From contig CAMYLU010000009.1 of NCBI GenBank assembly GCA_947259485.1, forward strand, positions 7,585-71,584: a stretch of 64,000 nucleotides of DNA. Direction: 5' to 3'. Under the pieces are notes generated by a model. It had not been told where the DNA came from, made no database searches, and worked only from the letters and a program-made list of their open reading frames with translations. Every line of letters starts with the position of its first letter. The stretch's first letter is position 1. Source of the stretch: an uncultured Gammaproteobacteria bacterium (GTDB lineage Bacteria; Pseudomonadota; Gammaproteobacteria; GCA-001735895). Positions 35,845 through 44,702 of this stretch are shown here, piece after piece. The position numbers and the translations under genes are program-made.

Positions 35845-36504
35845 ATGGCAACCCTAAACGAAACTCTCGAAGAAATTACGCTGTTTCGAGGTATGAGCGA
35901 GGATGACATCGAGAGTGTCGCATCGCAGACGGTTATACGCCAGTTTCCGAAAAACACCGTAATTGTCAGCCAGGGTGATGAAACCGATTCGTTCTATGTC
36001 ATCCTGCAAGGCAAGGTCGATGTTTTCCTGCACAATGACAAGGGTAAGGAAATCATCATCAACACGCTCGCTGAACGTGAAGCCTTCGGTGAACTTGCGC
36101 CGCTGGGCGGAATCCCGCGCCAGGCCAGTATCATTACTACCGAAGATTCTACCTTTGGCGTCATTTCGCGCCAGGTATTCATGGATACCTTGTTGAAAAA
36201 ACCCACCATCAGCATGCAGATTATCGATTTACTGATCCACCGGATTCAGGATTTGACCGAGGAAGTCAGTAGTCTCGCGCTCGAGGATGTTTACAACCGG
36301 GTGGTGCGGGTTCTCTACAAGCACGCCGACGCCGTTGGCGAGAAATTGGTAACCGAGAAATTAACCCAGCAGGACATCGCCAGTCGGGTTGGTGCGACCC
36401 GCGAAATGGTGCATCGCATTCTTAAAGAACTGAAAACAGGTGGTTATATCTCGATAGAAGGTAAACATATCACAATCGAGAAGAAACTCCCTCCCGGCTG
36501 GTAA
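35845..36504 (+). CDS. CRP/FNR-family transcriptional regulator, CRP-like
   Basis: A 219-residue regulator with an N-terminal cyclic-nucleotide-binding fold (about 12-125), a dimer helix and a C-terminal winged HTH (about 148-210). The nucleotide pocket keeps FGELAPLGGIPRQAS (Glu83 and Arg92 at positions equivalent to cAMP-contacting residues). The recognition helix reads ATREMVHRILKEL with Arg186, Glu187 and Arg191, the pattern by which CRP reads TGTGA. There is no cysteine in the protein, so it is not an oxygen-sensing FNR. A perfect TGTGA-N6-TCACA site exists at 1659-1680. Its ligand (cAMP or other) is not proven. Confidence 0.9.
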   Translation: MATLNETLEEITLFRGMSEDDIESVASQTVIRQFPKNTVIVSQGDETDSFYVILQGKVDVFLHNDKGKEIIINTLAEREAFGELAPLGGIPRQASIITTEDSTFGVISRQVFMDTLLKKPTISMQIIDLLIHRIQDLTEEVSSLALEDVYNRVVRVLYKHADAVGEKLVTEKLTQQDIASRVGATREMVHRILKELKTGGYISIEGKHITIEKKLPPGW

Positions 36505-36556
36505 AGCTTCGCTAAAAAAGTGATAACATAGCGCCATTTTCACCGAGGTTGAAACA

Positions 36557-37303
36557 GTGGCGGGTCACAGCAAATGGGCAAACATACAACACCGTAAGAA
36601 GGCACAGGATGCGAAACGCGGAAAGTTGTTCACCCGTCTGATAAAAGAAATTGTCGTTGCCGCCAAGGCAGGGGGGTCGGATCTCGATGCCAATGCCTCG
36701 TTGCGTACGGCAGTCGACAAGGCCAAGTCACAATCAGTACCCAAGGATGCAATCGAGCGCGCGGTAAAGCGTGGCGCCGGCGAACTTGATGGTTCTGATT
36801 ACGAGGAAATTCGCTACGAGGGATATGGACCCGCGGGAGTCGCGGTGATAGTCGAATGCCTTTCAGATAATCGTAATCGCACTGTCGCCGAAGTTCGCCA
36901 CGCTTTCACCAAGGCCGGTGGCAACCTCGGACAAAGTGGTTCGGTGGCATACATGTTCAACAATATTGGCGTGCTGCTTTATTCGCCTGAGCATGATGAA
37001 GACAGTGTTATGGAAGCCGCAGTTGACGCAGGTGCCGAGGATATTATCGTCGCCGACGACGGCAGTATCGAGGTTCTGACGACAGCCGAAAATTATGTTG
37101 CGGTGAAACAGTCGATGACCGACGCAGGCCTAGAACCGGAAGACTCGGAGTTAACCATGCGCGCGTCCACCAATGCCGAGCTCGATCTCGATGACGCCCA
37201 GAAAGTCCTGCGCCTGGTCGACTTGCTGGAAAGCTCTGATGATGTGCAGGATGTGTATTACAACGCTGAAATTCCACAGGAAGCGTACGAGGCCCAGGCT
37301 TAA
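36557..37303 (+). CDS. yebC: YebC/PmpR family protein
   Basis: A 248-residue YebC/TACO1 family protein. It starts with a GTG directly followed by the family N terminus AGHSKWANIQHRKKAQDAKRGK. The GYGPAGVAVIVECLSDNRNRT block (about 93-113) is characteristic. Some members act as DNA-binding regulators, while recent work on others points to relief of ribosome stalling; the two roles cannot be told apart here. It shares one base with the ruvC start (TAATG) and belongs to the conserved yebC-ruvCAB operon. Confidence 0.96.
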   Translation: MAGHSKWANIQHRKKAQDAKRGKLFTRLIKEIVVAAKAGGSDLDANASLRTAVDKAKSQSVPKDAIERAVKRGAGELDGSDYEEIRYEGYGPAGVAVIVECLSDNRNRTVAEVRHAFTKAGGNLGQSGSVAYMFNNIGVLLYSPEHDEDSVMEAAVDAGAEDIIVADDGSIEVLTTAENYVAVKQSMTDAGLEPEDSELTMRASTNAELDLDDAQKVLRLVDLLESSDDVQDVYYNAEIPQEAYEAQA

Positions 37304-37827
37304 TGATTATCCTGGGGATTGACCCTGGATCGCGCATTACCGGTTTTGGCCTCATCGATAATCAAGCTAGCCGCATCGAGTATGTCACCAGTGGCAAGAT
37401 CAGGGTCAGCGGGGATAGCCTGCCACAGCGCCTGGGTTGTATTTTTAAAGAAATCGAAAGCGTGATACAAAAGCACGGGCCTGAACAGATGAGCATCGAA
37501 AACGTGTTCATGGCACGCAACCCTGATTCGGCATTGAAGCTGGGACAGGCTCGCGGTGCGGCTATTTGTGCGGCCTACCAGGCCGGGCTTGAAATAGCCG
37601 AGTATGCGCCGCGCGAAATCAAGCAGGCCATTGTCGGTACGGGTGCAGCCAACAAGGAACAGGTTCAGCATATGGTAAAACGTTTGCTTGGAATCAGGCA
37701 GGATCTGCAAGCCGACGAGGCGGATGGCCTCGCGATTGCTATCTGCCACGCACAATTTTATGCTACGCGGCAGAAAACGGGTATCGACCCCGGTTTGTTA
37801 AAGCGCAGGAGAAGCAGCCGCAGATGA
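37303..37827 (+). CDS. ruvC: Crossover junction endonuclease RuvC
   Basis: A 174-residue RNase H-fold resolvase that cuts Holliday junctions. The acidic residues begin with Asp7 in ILGIDPGSRITGFG, then the glutamate in SIENVFMARNP (near 66) and the C-terminal pair in DEADGLAIAICH (near 140). It overlaps ruvA by 4 bp. Length equals E. coli RuvC (173). Confidence 0.97.
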   Translation: MIILGIDPGSRITGFGLIDNQASRIEYVTSGKIRVSGDSLPQRLGCIFKEIESVIQKHGPEQMSIENVFMARNPDSALKLGQARGAAICAAYQAGLEIAEYAPREIKQAIVGTGAANKEQVQHMVKRLLGIRQDLQADEADGLAIAICHAQFYATRQKTGIDPGLLKRRRSSRR

Positions 37828-38426
37828 TCAGCCGACTGACAGGTATACTGGCCGCCAAGCGCGCCCCGCAAGTACTGATAGATTGCAATGGAGTGGGTTA
37901 CGAAGCAGATGTGTCGATGACGACGTTTTACCAGCTACCCGAAGTAGGCGAGCGCATCTCCATCTGGACCCATTTGCTGGTTAAAGACGATTCACACAGC
38001 CTGATCGGGTTCAATGACGAGCAGGAACGCAAGCTGTTCCGCCAACTGATTCGAATTAATGGTGTTGGTCCAAAAATGGCGTTAACAATTTTATCTGGCA
38101 TCGACGATCAGCAATTTGCGCTTTGCATTGTTAATAACGATGTGGCGATGCTGACCAGGCTACCGGGTGTCGGCAAGAAAACTGCCGAACGCCTGGTTAT
38201 CGAGATGCGTGACAAGATCGACAGCCTGGTAAGCGACACGCCCACGCGCGAGGTTTTAGCGACTGGACATTCGATGGTAAGTGAAGCCATTGAAGCCCTG
38301 CAGGCCCTGGGCTACAGGCCGATAGATGCCGAAAAAATGATCAGTCGAGCGCAACAGCAGGGTAAGGCTCAAAGCAGTGCCTCGGAGTTAATTAAACAGG
38401 CGCTGCAGGCGTCGGTTAAGGTATGA
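37824..38426 (+). CDS. ruvA: Holliday junction helicase subunit RuvA
   Basis: A 200-residue protein that binds the four-way junction as a tetramer and recruits RuvB. Domain I (OB fold, about 1-63) starts [12 protein letters not shown], and the two helix-hairpin-helix motifs are [13 protein letters not shown] (about 74-86) and [19 protein letters not shown] (about 112-130). Domain III (about 150-200) contacts RuvB. Overlaps with ruvC and ruvB are 4 bp each. Confidence 0.97.
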   Translation: MISRLTGILAAKRAPQVLIDCNGVGYEADVSMTTFYQLPEVGERISIWTHLLVKDDSHSLIGFNDEQERKLFRQLIRINGVGPKMALTILSGIDDQQFALCIVNNDVAMLTRLPGVGKKTAERLVIEMRDKIDSLVSDTPTREVLATGHSMVSEAIEALQALGYRPIDAEKMISRAQQQGKAQSSASELIKQALQASVKV

Positions 38427-39442
38427 GCGAAGAACGACTGATCGATCCGGATGCGATTGCAGAAGAGTTGTCGCTGGACCGAGCGCTGCGTCCCAAGCTA
38501 CTCAGTGATTACGTCGGCCAGGATGAAGTTCGCGAACAGATGGAAATATTCGTCCTGGCTGCAATAAAACGTCAGGAAGCGCTTGACCACGTATTGATAT
38601 TCGGTCCACCGGGTCTTGGCAAAACAACCCTGTCGCATATCATCGCCAACGAAATGCAGGTTAACCTGCGCCAGACCTCTGGACCGGTACTGGAGAAAGC
38701 GGGCGATCTTGCGGCAATACTGACTAACCTTGAACCGCATGATGTGCTGTTTATCGATGAAATTCATCGGCTGAGTCCGGTGGTAGAGGAAATTCTGTAC
38801 CCGGCCCTGGAAGACTTTCAACTCGATATCATGATTGGCGAGGGACCTGCGGCACGTTCGATCAAGCTTGATCTGCCGCCGTTTACACTGGTGGGTGCAA
38901 CCACGCGTGCGGGACTGCTAACCTCGCCCTTACGCGATCGTTTCGGGATCGTGCATCGTCTCGAGTTTTACAGCGCCGAGGAACTGGGTCGAATTATTAT
39001 GCGCTCGGCGGGTTTACTCGGGATTGAGCTTGAAGCGGAAGGGGCACGTGAAATTGCCAGCCGATCGCGCGGTACTCCGCGTATCGCCAACCGACTATTG
39101 CGACGCGCGCGCGATTACGCCGAGGTCAAGGTCGACGGCGTTATCAGTGCCGAGGTCGCCTGCGCGGCTCTGGACATGCTCAAGGTTGATAAGTCCGGAC
39201 TCGACCATATGGATCGACGCCTGGTTCTGACAATGATTGATAAATTTGATGGCGGGCCGGTCGGTGTGGAAAGCCTGGCGGCCGCGATCGGCGAAGAGCG
39301 CGGCACCATCGAGGACGTCATTGAACCTTACCTGATACAGCAGGGTTACATGATGCGAACCCCGCGTGGGCGTGTGGTAACATCGCGCGCGTACTCGCAT
39401 TTCGGATTTGAACATTCAAAACAGGGTGAAATCGAATTGTAG
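38423..39442 (+). CDS. ruvB: Holliday junction helicase ATPase RuvB
   Basis: A 339-residue AAA+ motor driving branch migration. Walker A is [13 protein letters not shown] (about 61-73), Walker B is [10 protein letters not shown] (about 108-117), the sensor is LVGATTRAG (about 158-166) and the arginine finger lies in LRDRFG (about 172-177). A C-terminal winged helix with RTPRGRV is intact. It ends the yebC-ruvCAB block. tolQ follows after 44 bp; the ybgC thioesterase gene that usually sits between them is missing. Confidence 0.97.
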   Translation: MSEERLIDPDAIAEELSLDRALRPKLLSDYVGQDEVREQMEIFVLAAIKRQEALDHVLIFGPPGLGKTTLSHIIANEMQVNLRQTSGPVLEKAGDLAAILTNLEPHDVLFIDEIHRLSPVVEEILYPALEDFQLDIMIGEGPAARSIKLDLPPFTLVGATTRAGLLTSPLRDRFGIVHRLEFYSAEELGRIIMRSAGLLGIELEAEGAREIASRSRGTPRIANRLLRRARDYAEVKVDGVISAEVACAALDMLKVDKSGLDHMDRRLVLTMIDKFDGGPVGVESLAAAIGEERGTIEDVIEPYLIQQGYMMRTPRGRVVTSRAYSHFGFEHSKQGEIEL

Positions 39443-39486
39443 CCAGGCCCTGCAACTAACTTGTATAAACCAGACGAATAAACACT

Positions 39487-40161
39487 ATGAATAATGATTC
39501 ACTGTTAACGCTTGTCATTAATGCCAGTATACCGGTACAGCTGGTAATGGTAATACTGCTTGTAGCCTCGGTTTTTTCCTGGGCACTCATGTATGTCAAG
39601 CGAGGTTATATCCGCCAATCGCAGGTCGAGGCCAAAACCTTTGAGGGCCGTTTCTGGTCCGGAATAAATTTGAGTGATTTATTTGCACAGCTGAGCGTGC
39701 GCCAGGAACGACGTTTTGGCCTGGAGGCCATATTCGAAAACGGTTTTCGCGAGTTTGCACGTGCCCGCAAGGCTGACCTGAACAATAGTGAAGTCGTGCG
39801 CTCGGCGCATCGTGCGATGAAAGTTTCGATGTCACGCGAAATCGAGTTGCTCGAGAATAACCTGCCGTTTCTTGCAACCGTCGGCTCAGTTAGCCCCTAT
39901 GTTGGCTTGTTCGGTACGGTATGGGGCATTATGGAGTCGTTTCGTGCGCTTGCCGGGGTGCAGCAGGCGACGCTGGCGATGGTTGCACCCGGAATTTCAG
40001 AAGCCCTGATCGCTACCGCGATGGGCTTGCTGGCGGCGATTCCGGCGGTCGTTGCCTACAACAAGTTCACCAGTGAAATCGATGCGATGATCGTGCGTTA
40101 CGAAAATTTTCTCGAGGAATTCACCGGTATCCTGCAGCGCCAGGCCCAGTCACCGAACTAG
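39487..40161 (+). CDS. tolQ: Tol-Pal system protein TolQ
   Basis: A 224-residue inner-membrane motor stator with three helices (about 15-35, 131-153 and 165-188). The region LPFLATVGSVSPYVGLFGTVWGIM (about 125-148, quoted in part) is the conserved proton-channel segment shared with ExbB and MotA. With TolR it uses the proton gradient to energise TolA, which holds the outer membrane at the division site. Length is near E. coli TolQ (230). tolR begins 11 bp downstream. Confidence 0.97.
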   Translation: MNNDSLLTLVINASIPVQLVMVILLVASVFSWALMYVKRGYIRQSQVEAKTFEGRFWSGINLSDLFAQLSVRQERRFGLEAIFENGFREFARARKADLNNSEVVRSAHRAMKVSMSREIELLENNLPFLATVGSVSPYVGLFGTVWGIMESFRALAGVQQATLAMVAPGISEALIATAMGLLAAIPAVVAYNKFTSEIDAMIVRYENFLEEFTGILQRQAQSPN

Positions 40162-40172
40162 AGATTGCAACA

Positions 40173-40589
40173 GTGAAGAAGCGACGCTCGGTTTCCGAAA
40201 TCAATGTAGTACCTTACATCGATGTGATGTTGGTGCTGTTGATTATCTTTATGGTAACGGCCCCGCTGTTGAAGCAGGGGGTCGACGTTGACCTGCCTAC
40301 CGCACCGGCTAATCCACTGGATGCGGAAAGCCCCGAGCCCATCGTGATTACAGTCGATAAGGCCGGCAAGATATATCTCAACATTGCCCTGAATCCCGAT
40401 GGTGAAATCAGTGCCGAGGCACTGGTAAAGCAGGTAAAAGCAGCATTGTCGAGGGAACCAAAGCGACCGGTGATGGTACGTGGCGACGCGAATGGGCCAT
40501 ACCAGAATGTTGTGCAGACACTGGTACTGCTGCAGCAGGCGAATGTTGGATCGGTTGGACTGGTGACCGATCCCGAGGAAAAACTCTAG
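40173..40589 (+). CDS. tolR: Tol-Pal system protein TolR
   Basis: A 138-residue protein with one N-terminal helix (about 14-34). It carries the conserved aspartate in VVPYIDVMLVLLIIFMVTAP, the proton-relay residue of the TolQ-TolR motor, and a periplasmic domain typical of ExbD/TolR. It starts with a GTG; no ATG fits. Its TAG stop shares a base with the GTG start of tolA (TAGTG). Confidence 0.96.
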   Translation: MKKRRSVSEINVVPYIDVMLVLLIIFMVTAPLLKQGVDVDLPTAPANPLDAESPEPIVITVDKAGKIYLNIALNPDGEISAEALVKQVKAALSREPKRPVMVRGDANGPYQNVVQTLVLLQQANVGSVGLVTDPEEKL

Positions 40590-41545
40590 TGCTTTCAGAG
40601 TTTCGCAAACATCCCCTGGCGTTGCTGGTTTCGCTTGCTTTGCACGCGTTACTCATAGGCCTGATGGTTTTCAATCTCAGTTCTGTCGATAAACTGCAGG
40701 ACATCAAGGTCGGACCTGTTGCCAAGACCGTCCAGGCCGAGGTGGTCAATCAGCAACAGCTCGATGCGAAGGAAAAGCAAAAGCAGCTAGAGGAGAAACG
40801 TAAACGGGAAGCCGAGAAAAAGAAGAAAGATCTCGAGGCTAAAAAACTGGCAGATAAAAAGAAAAAAGAGGCCGAAAAGAAACGCAAGGCTGAAGACAAG
40901 AAAAAAGCTGAACTAAAGCGTAAAAAAGAAGCCGAACAAAAACGTAAGCAAGAGGCAGAACGCAAGGCTACCGAAAAGCGCAAGGCGGAAGAAAAACGCA
41001 AGGCTGAAGAGCAGCGCAAAGCGGACGCTGCTAAAGCCGCCGAGGAAAAGCGCAAGGCCGAGGAAGCGCGCATTGCCGAGGAAAAGCGCAAGGCCGAGGA
41101 AGCGCGCATTGCTGAGGAAAAGCGCAAAGCCGAGGAGGCCAAGCGCGCGGAGGAAGAACGCAAACGCAAGGAGGCCGAGGAACGCCGCCTTGCCGAAGAG
41201 GAGCAAAAACGCAAGGAGGCGGAGCTTAAGGCGAAACTGCTCGCCGAGGAAAACCAGCGTCGGCTCAATTCATTGCAGGAAGCTTATAAACTGGCCATTT
41301 TTCAAAAGGTTAAGCGGAATTGGATTAGACCGGCCGGAAGTGAGAAAATACCGGAGTGCTGGGTTCGAGTACTACAAGGGCCGGGTGGAATTATTCTCGA
41401 TGTCACCTTCGGCACCTGTAAAGGCAGTACCAACACATATCGCGCTTCGATCGAAAATGCAGTTTACAAGGCAGAACCCCTGCCGAAACCAGGGGATCCG
41501 TCCTTGTTCGAGCGAGAGTTGAACTTTAATTTCAAGCCCGAGTAA
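40589..41545 (+). CDS. tolA: Tol-Pal system protein TolA
   Basis: A 318-residue protein that bridges inner and outer membranes. The N-terminal anchor is about 10-30. A very long lysine/glutamate/alanine-rich helix (about 55-235), built from KRKAEE-type repeats, crosses the periplasm. A C-terminal globular domain (about 238-318, from EAYKLAIFQKVKRNW to NFNFKPE, with two cysteines) would bind Pal and TolB. It starts with a GTG sharing a base with the tolR stop. It is shorter than E. coli TolA (421), as in many bacteria. A 36-bp tandem DNA repeat lies in the helix. Confidence 0.95.
   Translation: MLSEFRKHPLALLVSLALHALLIGLMVFNLSSVDKLQDIKVGPVAKTVQAEVVNQQQLDAKEKQKQLEEKRKREAEKKKKDLEAKKLADKKKKEAEKKRKAEDKKKAELKRKKEAEQKRKQEAERKATEKRKAEEKRKAEEQRKADAAKAAEEKRKAEEARIAEEKRKAEEARIAEEKRKAEEAKRAEEERKRKEAEERRLAEEEQKRKEAELKAKLLAEENQRRLNSLQEAYKLAIFQKVKRNWIRPAGSEKIPECWVRVLQGPGGIILDVTFGTCKGSTNTYRASIENAVYKAEPLPKPGDPSLFERELNFNFKPE
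41042..41135 (+). repeat. 36-bp tandem repeat within tolA
   Basis: Two nearly identical 36-bp units (41042-41077 and 41078-41113) and the first 22 bp of a third encode EEKRKAEEARIA in the TolA helix. Copy number could vary by slippage without changing the frame, lengthening or shortening the periplasm-spanning helix by 12 residues per unit. Confidence 0.85.
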
Positions 41546-41558
41546 GATCTATAACTAA

Positions 41559-42857
41559 ATGAAACAACTAATAATATACCTGTTAGCTGGCCTCCTTTGG
41601 ATTATGCCAGTGTTAGCTAATGCTGCGCTGACCATAGAAATTACCGGAGGGGTTGAGGGCGCATTGCCAATTGCAGTGGTACCGTTTGATACCTCTCGCC
41701 TGAGCAGCAAGCTGCCGGTTGATATAGCCGGGATTGTCGCCAGTGACCTGAATCGCAGTGGCGTACTGAAATCCATGGAAAGGACCAGGCTGCCCGCCAA
41801 TCCGCATTACAGCAATCAGGTGCAATATGCGCGCTGGCGCACCGCCGGGCAGGATTACCTGGTAGTTGGCAGGGTGTTGGAGAAATCCCCGGGACTTTAC
41901 AACATCGAATTCCAGTTGCTTGACGTGCTTAAGCAAAAGCAGCTGCTGGGTCGTAGCATGCCTGCAAAAAAACGTAATCTGCGTTCGCGGGCTCATCAAA
42001 TCAGTGATTTCATTTACGAACAAATCACCGGCACACGCGGTGCATTCAATACCCGTATCGCTTTCGTACGTGCGCAGAAGGATGCCGCGCGCAAGTATGT
42101 ACTGCAGGTCGCCGACACGGACGGGTTCAACGCCCAGAATGTGCTGGAATCCGATGAGCCGATCATGTCTCCAAGCTGGTCACCCGATGGTAAATCCCTG
42201 GCCTATGTTTCATTTGAAAACGAACGCCCGGAAATATTCATTCAGCACCTCGCAACTGCAAGGCGTTCCAAGGTCGCGGGCTTCAGAGGTTTGAATAGCG
42301 CACCAAGCTGGTCGCCCGATGGTAAATTCCTGGCGCTGGTCCTGTCCAAGGATGGTAGCCCCGACATCTATACCTTAAACACCGCCACCAAGCGCCTCAA
42401 GCGGCTGACTACCCATCGCAGCATAGATACTGAACCGGTTTGGTCCAGCGATGGCAGGACAATAATTTTTACTTCCGATCGTGCGGGCTCACCGCAACTT
42501 TACCGTATCGACGTCGGCGGGGGGAAACCCAAACGCGTTACCTTTGAGGGCCGCTACAATACCGCGGCCAGTTTGTCCCCTGACGGCAAGTTCATTGCCA
42601 TGGTGCACGGCGAGCGGGGACAATATAAAATAGCGCAGTATGAACGTGAGACAGGAAACTTGACCGTACTCACCGATAGCTCGCTCGATGAATCACCATC
42701 GTTTTCCCCGAATGGCAAGATGGTGCTCTATGCGTCGACACGCGGAAACAACGGTTTCCTTTACGCGGTCTCGATCGACGGGCGTGCCAAACATAAATTA
42801 TCCGATCAGGCCGGTGACATACGCGAACCGGTCTGGGGTCCCTTTGAAAGTAAATAA
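41559..42857 (+). CDS. tolB: Tol-Pal system protein TolB
   Basis: A 432-residue periplasmic protein with a signal peptide (cleavage probably after VLANA near residue 23). An N-terminal alpha/beta domain (about 25-165) is followed by a six-bladed beta-propeller whose repeats show the PSWSPDGK(S/F)LA pattern at about 206-216, 248-258, 292-300 and 335-345. TolB binds Pal and colicins or TolA at the outer membrane. Length equals E. coli TolB (430). pal follows after 29 bp. Confidence 0.97.
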   Translation: MKQLIIYLLAGLLWIMPVLANAALTIEITGGVEGALPIAVVPFDTSRLSSKLPVDIAGIVASDLNRSGVLKSMERTRLPANPHYSNQVQYARWRTAGQDYLVVGRVLEKSPGLYNIEFQLLDVLKQKQLLGRSMPAKKRNLRSRAHQISDFIYEQITGTRGAFNTRIAFVRAQKDAARKYVLQVADTDGFNAQNVLESDEPIMSPSWSPDGKSLAYVSFENERPEIFIQHLATARRSKVAGFRGLNSAPSWSPDGKFLALVLSKDGSPDIYTLNTATKRLKRLTTHRSIDTEPVWSSDGRTIIFTSDRAGSPQLYRIDVGGGKPKRVTFEGRYNTAASLSPDGKFIAMVHGERGQYKIAQYERETGNLTVLTDSSLDESPSFSPNGKMVLYASTRGNNGFLYAVSIDGRAKHKLSDQAGDIREPVWGPFESK

Positions 42858-42886
42858 TCATCACATACGAGTGGAGCAGGAATGAA

Positions 42887-43480
42887 ATGAAACTATATAA
42901 CGCAATGAAAACATGGATAATCGCCGGATTAGTAGCCGTCGTCGTTACCGCCTGTGCTACCACGCAGGAAGAAATGATTGACGGTGATGGCGCGCCAATC
43001 GACGATCAGGCACAGACCGGTATGGTCGATGATGGTAGCAGTGGTGGCGCGGATGCTACCGGGCTTGATGGTGCCGACGGAGGCGACGGAATGGCTATTA
43101 GCGATATGGACGCAATCAGCAGGCTCCAACAAACCGAGGGTGCACTGGCCAACCGCACCATTTACTTCGAGTTCGACAGCGCCAAACTCACCAGTGAGTC
43201 AATCCAGATCCTGGAAACCCACGGCAGTTTTGTCGCTGGAAACGGTGAAGTCAGTGTGCGCCTCGAAGGGCATGCCGACGAACGCGGCAGTCGTGAATAC
43301 AACATTGCACTCGGTGACCGACGTGCCCAGTCTGTAAGGCGGGTGTTGCTGTTCCAGGGTGCATCGGCTGACCAGGTTGAAACCGTAAGTTATGGAGAGG
43401 AAGAACCGGCAATGCAAGGTCATACCGAGGAAGCCTGGGCCAAGAACCGTCGCGTTGAATTGATTTATACGGTGAATTGA
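42887..43480 (+). CDS. pal: Peptidoglycan-associated lipoprotein Pal
   Basis: A 197-residue outer-membrane lipoprotein. The N terminus has a lipobox VVTAC (lipidated Cys23), followed by a glycine/aspartate-rich linker. The OmpA-like domain (about 90-195) carries YFEFDSAKLT and the peptidoglycan-binding LEGHADERGSREYNIALGDRRAQ. GGAG-CAGGA precedes overlapping ATGs at 42882 and 42887; only the second is in frame with Pal. Pal closes the Tol-Pal complex with TolB and TolA. Confidence 0.97.
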   Translation: MKLYNAMKTWIIAGLVAVVVTACATTQEEMIDGDGAPIDDQAQTGMVDDGSSGGADATGLDGADGGDGMAISDMDAISRLQQTEGALANRTIYFEFDSAKLTSESIQILETHGSFVAGNGEVSVRLEGHADERGSREYNIALGDRRAQSVRRVLLFQGASADQVETVSYGEEEPAMQGHTEEAWAKNRRVELIYTVN

Positions 43481-43481
43481 T

Positions 43482-44435
43482 ATGAAGGTGTCGATTTATT
43501 CGATTCGCAATATTATCCTGCCAGGGATTGTGCTCGCAGCTTCAGTCAGCACCAGCGTATTTGCACAAAGTACGCTAACCCCGGAACAGCTATCGCTGCG
43601 GGTAGAGCGCCTGACCGAATTATCTCAGCGTTCCGAGGCCAAGTTATCCGCGGTTCAGGGGCAGTTGAAGAAACTGTCTGAAGAAATGTCTCGCCAGGGC
43701 CGACTCATCGATAACCGGGCGGTGCTTGACATGATTCAGCAGGTTGACGAGGTATCGGAAGATATCGGTTTACTACGCGGTGAGATCGAAGTGCAGGGTA
43801 ACGATATCAATGATATCAAAAAGCGACAGCGCGAATTGTACCTCGATATCGATCGACGCCTGCGCGACCTTGAAAGCGGTGCTACTACGCAGGCTCCAGC
43901 CGGTCAGATAAGTGTTCCCCAGGTGAGCACCACGGCATCGGCCGGGACTGCTACCACCGGTCAGCAAACGCCTTCGGTAGAACCAACGACACCTGAGCCT
44001 GCGACATCGACGACCGCATCTGCCTCGCAGACCCCATCGGTTACCCAGAGTGCTGAAAAAGAGGCCTACCAGGCAGCTTTCGATACACTCAAGGAAGGGC
44101 GATACAAGCAGGCCAAGACCGAACTCAAGACCTTCCTGGACAAGTATCCCAATAGCAGCTTTTCCGGTAACGCCCAGTACTGGCTCGGCGAGGCGCATTA
44201 CGTGACGCGCAATTTCGACCAGGGTGTTGTCGAATTCGAGAAAGTGCTTAAAACCTACCCGACTAGCAACAAGGTGCCGGATGCGATGTTGAAGCTTGGC
44301 TATACCTTTTACGAACGCAAGCAATTTGATCAGGCCAAGGCGATACTGCAGGACCTGCGCGAACGGTTTCCCAAGACCACTGCATCGCGCCTGGCTACCA
44401 AGCGCCTGGATCGAATTCGCAAGGAGGGACACTAA
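43482..44435 (+). CDS. cpoB: Cell division coordinator CpoB
   Basis: A 317-residue periplasmic protein (YbgF/CpoB) that links outer-membrane constriction with peptidoglycan synthesis through TolA and PBP1B. A signal peptide ends near VFA (residue 28), followed by a trimerising coiled coil (about 35-130), a threonine/alanine/proline-rich linker and C-terminal TPR repeats (about 190-315, with YWLGEAHYVTRNFDQGVVEF). It starts one base after the pal stop. tRNA-Lys follows, and queE/queC, which often come next, are not here. Confidence 0.95.
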   Translation: MKVSIYSIRNIILPGIVLAASVSTSVFAQSTLTPEQLSLRVERLTELSQRSEAKLSAVQGQLKKLSEEMSRQGRLIDNRAVLDMIQQVDEVSEDIGLLRGEIEVQGNDINDIKKRQRELYLDIDRRLRDLESGATTQAPAGQISVPQVSTTASAGTATTGQQTPSVEPTTPEPATSTTASASQTPSVTQSAEKEAYQAAFDTLKEGRYKQAKTELKTFLDKYPNSSFSGNAQYWLGEAHYVTRNFDQGVVEFEKVLKTYPTSNKVPDAMLKLGYTFYERKQFDQAKAILQDLRERFPKTTASRLATKRLDRIRKEGH

Positions 44436-44458
44436 GCCTGTCGCTTGTTAGAATTCAC

Positions 44459-44486
44459 TTGAATTCAGTCTGGGGATAGGTATTAT
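44459..44486 (+). promoter_or_regulatory. Predicted sigma-70 promoter of tRNA-Lys
   Basis: TTGAAT (44459-44464) and TATTAT (44481-44486) are separated by 16 bp and match the consensus at four and five of six positions. The tRNA starts 15 bp after the -10 box, as expected for a short 5' leader. Confidence 0.65.
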
Positions 44487-44501
44487 GCCAGACCTTTCCG
44501 G

Positions 44502-44577
44502 GGGGCGTTAGCTCAGTTGGTAGAGCATCTGACTTTTAATCAGGTGGTCGGGCGTTCGAGCCGCCCACGCCCCACCA
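44502..44577 (+). tRNA. tRNA-Lys (anticodon UUU)
   Basis: A 76-nt cloverleaf can be drawn by eye. The acceptor GGGGCGT (44502-44508) pairs with ACGCCCC (44567-44573), followed by the discriminator A and an encoded CCA (44575-44577). The D arm has GCTC...GAGC. The anticodon loop CTTTTAA (44533-44539) gives anticodon TTT at 44535-44537. The T loop has TTCGAGC. Overall it closely matches E. coli tRNA-Lys. The encoded CCA is typical of gammaproteobacteria. Confidence 0.97.
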
Positions 44578-44702
44578 CTTTTTCCTGAAATCATCCCTTG
44601 CGCACGATAATTTTCTAATACTACTGCGTTCGTCGATATACTGATGTTATTAGTGCGATTCAAGGTACCATTGCTGATTCCGAACACCGCTGAATCAACC
44701 GG

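Noticed and set aside
35845-36504. CRP-family gene as FNR
   Set aside because: It has no cysteine to hold an Fe-S cluster, and its recognition helix fits CRP (Arg-Glu...Arg), not FNR (Glu...Ser-Arg).
41042-41135. Regular repeats as a possible CRISPR array
   Set aside because: The units are directly adjacent with no unique spacers, are in frame with tolA and encode its helical repeats.
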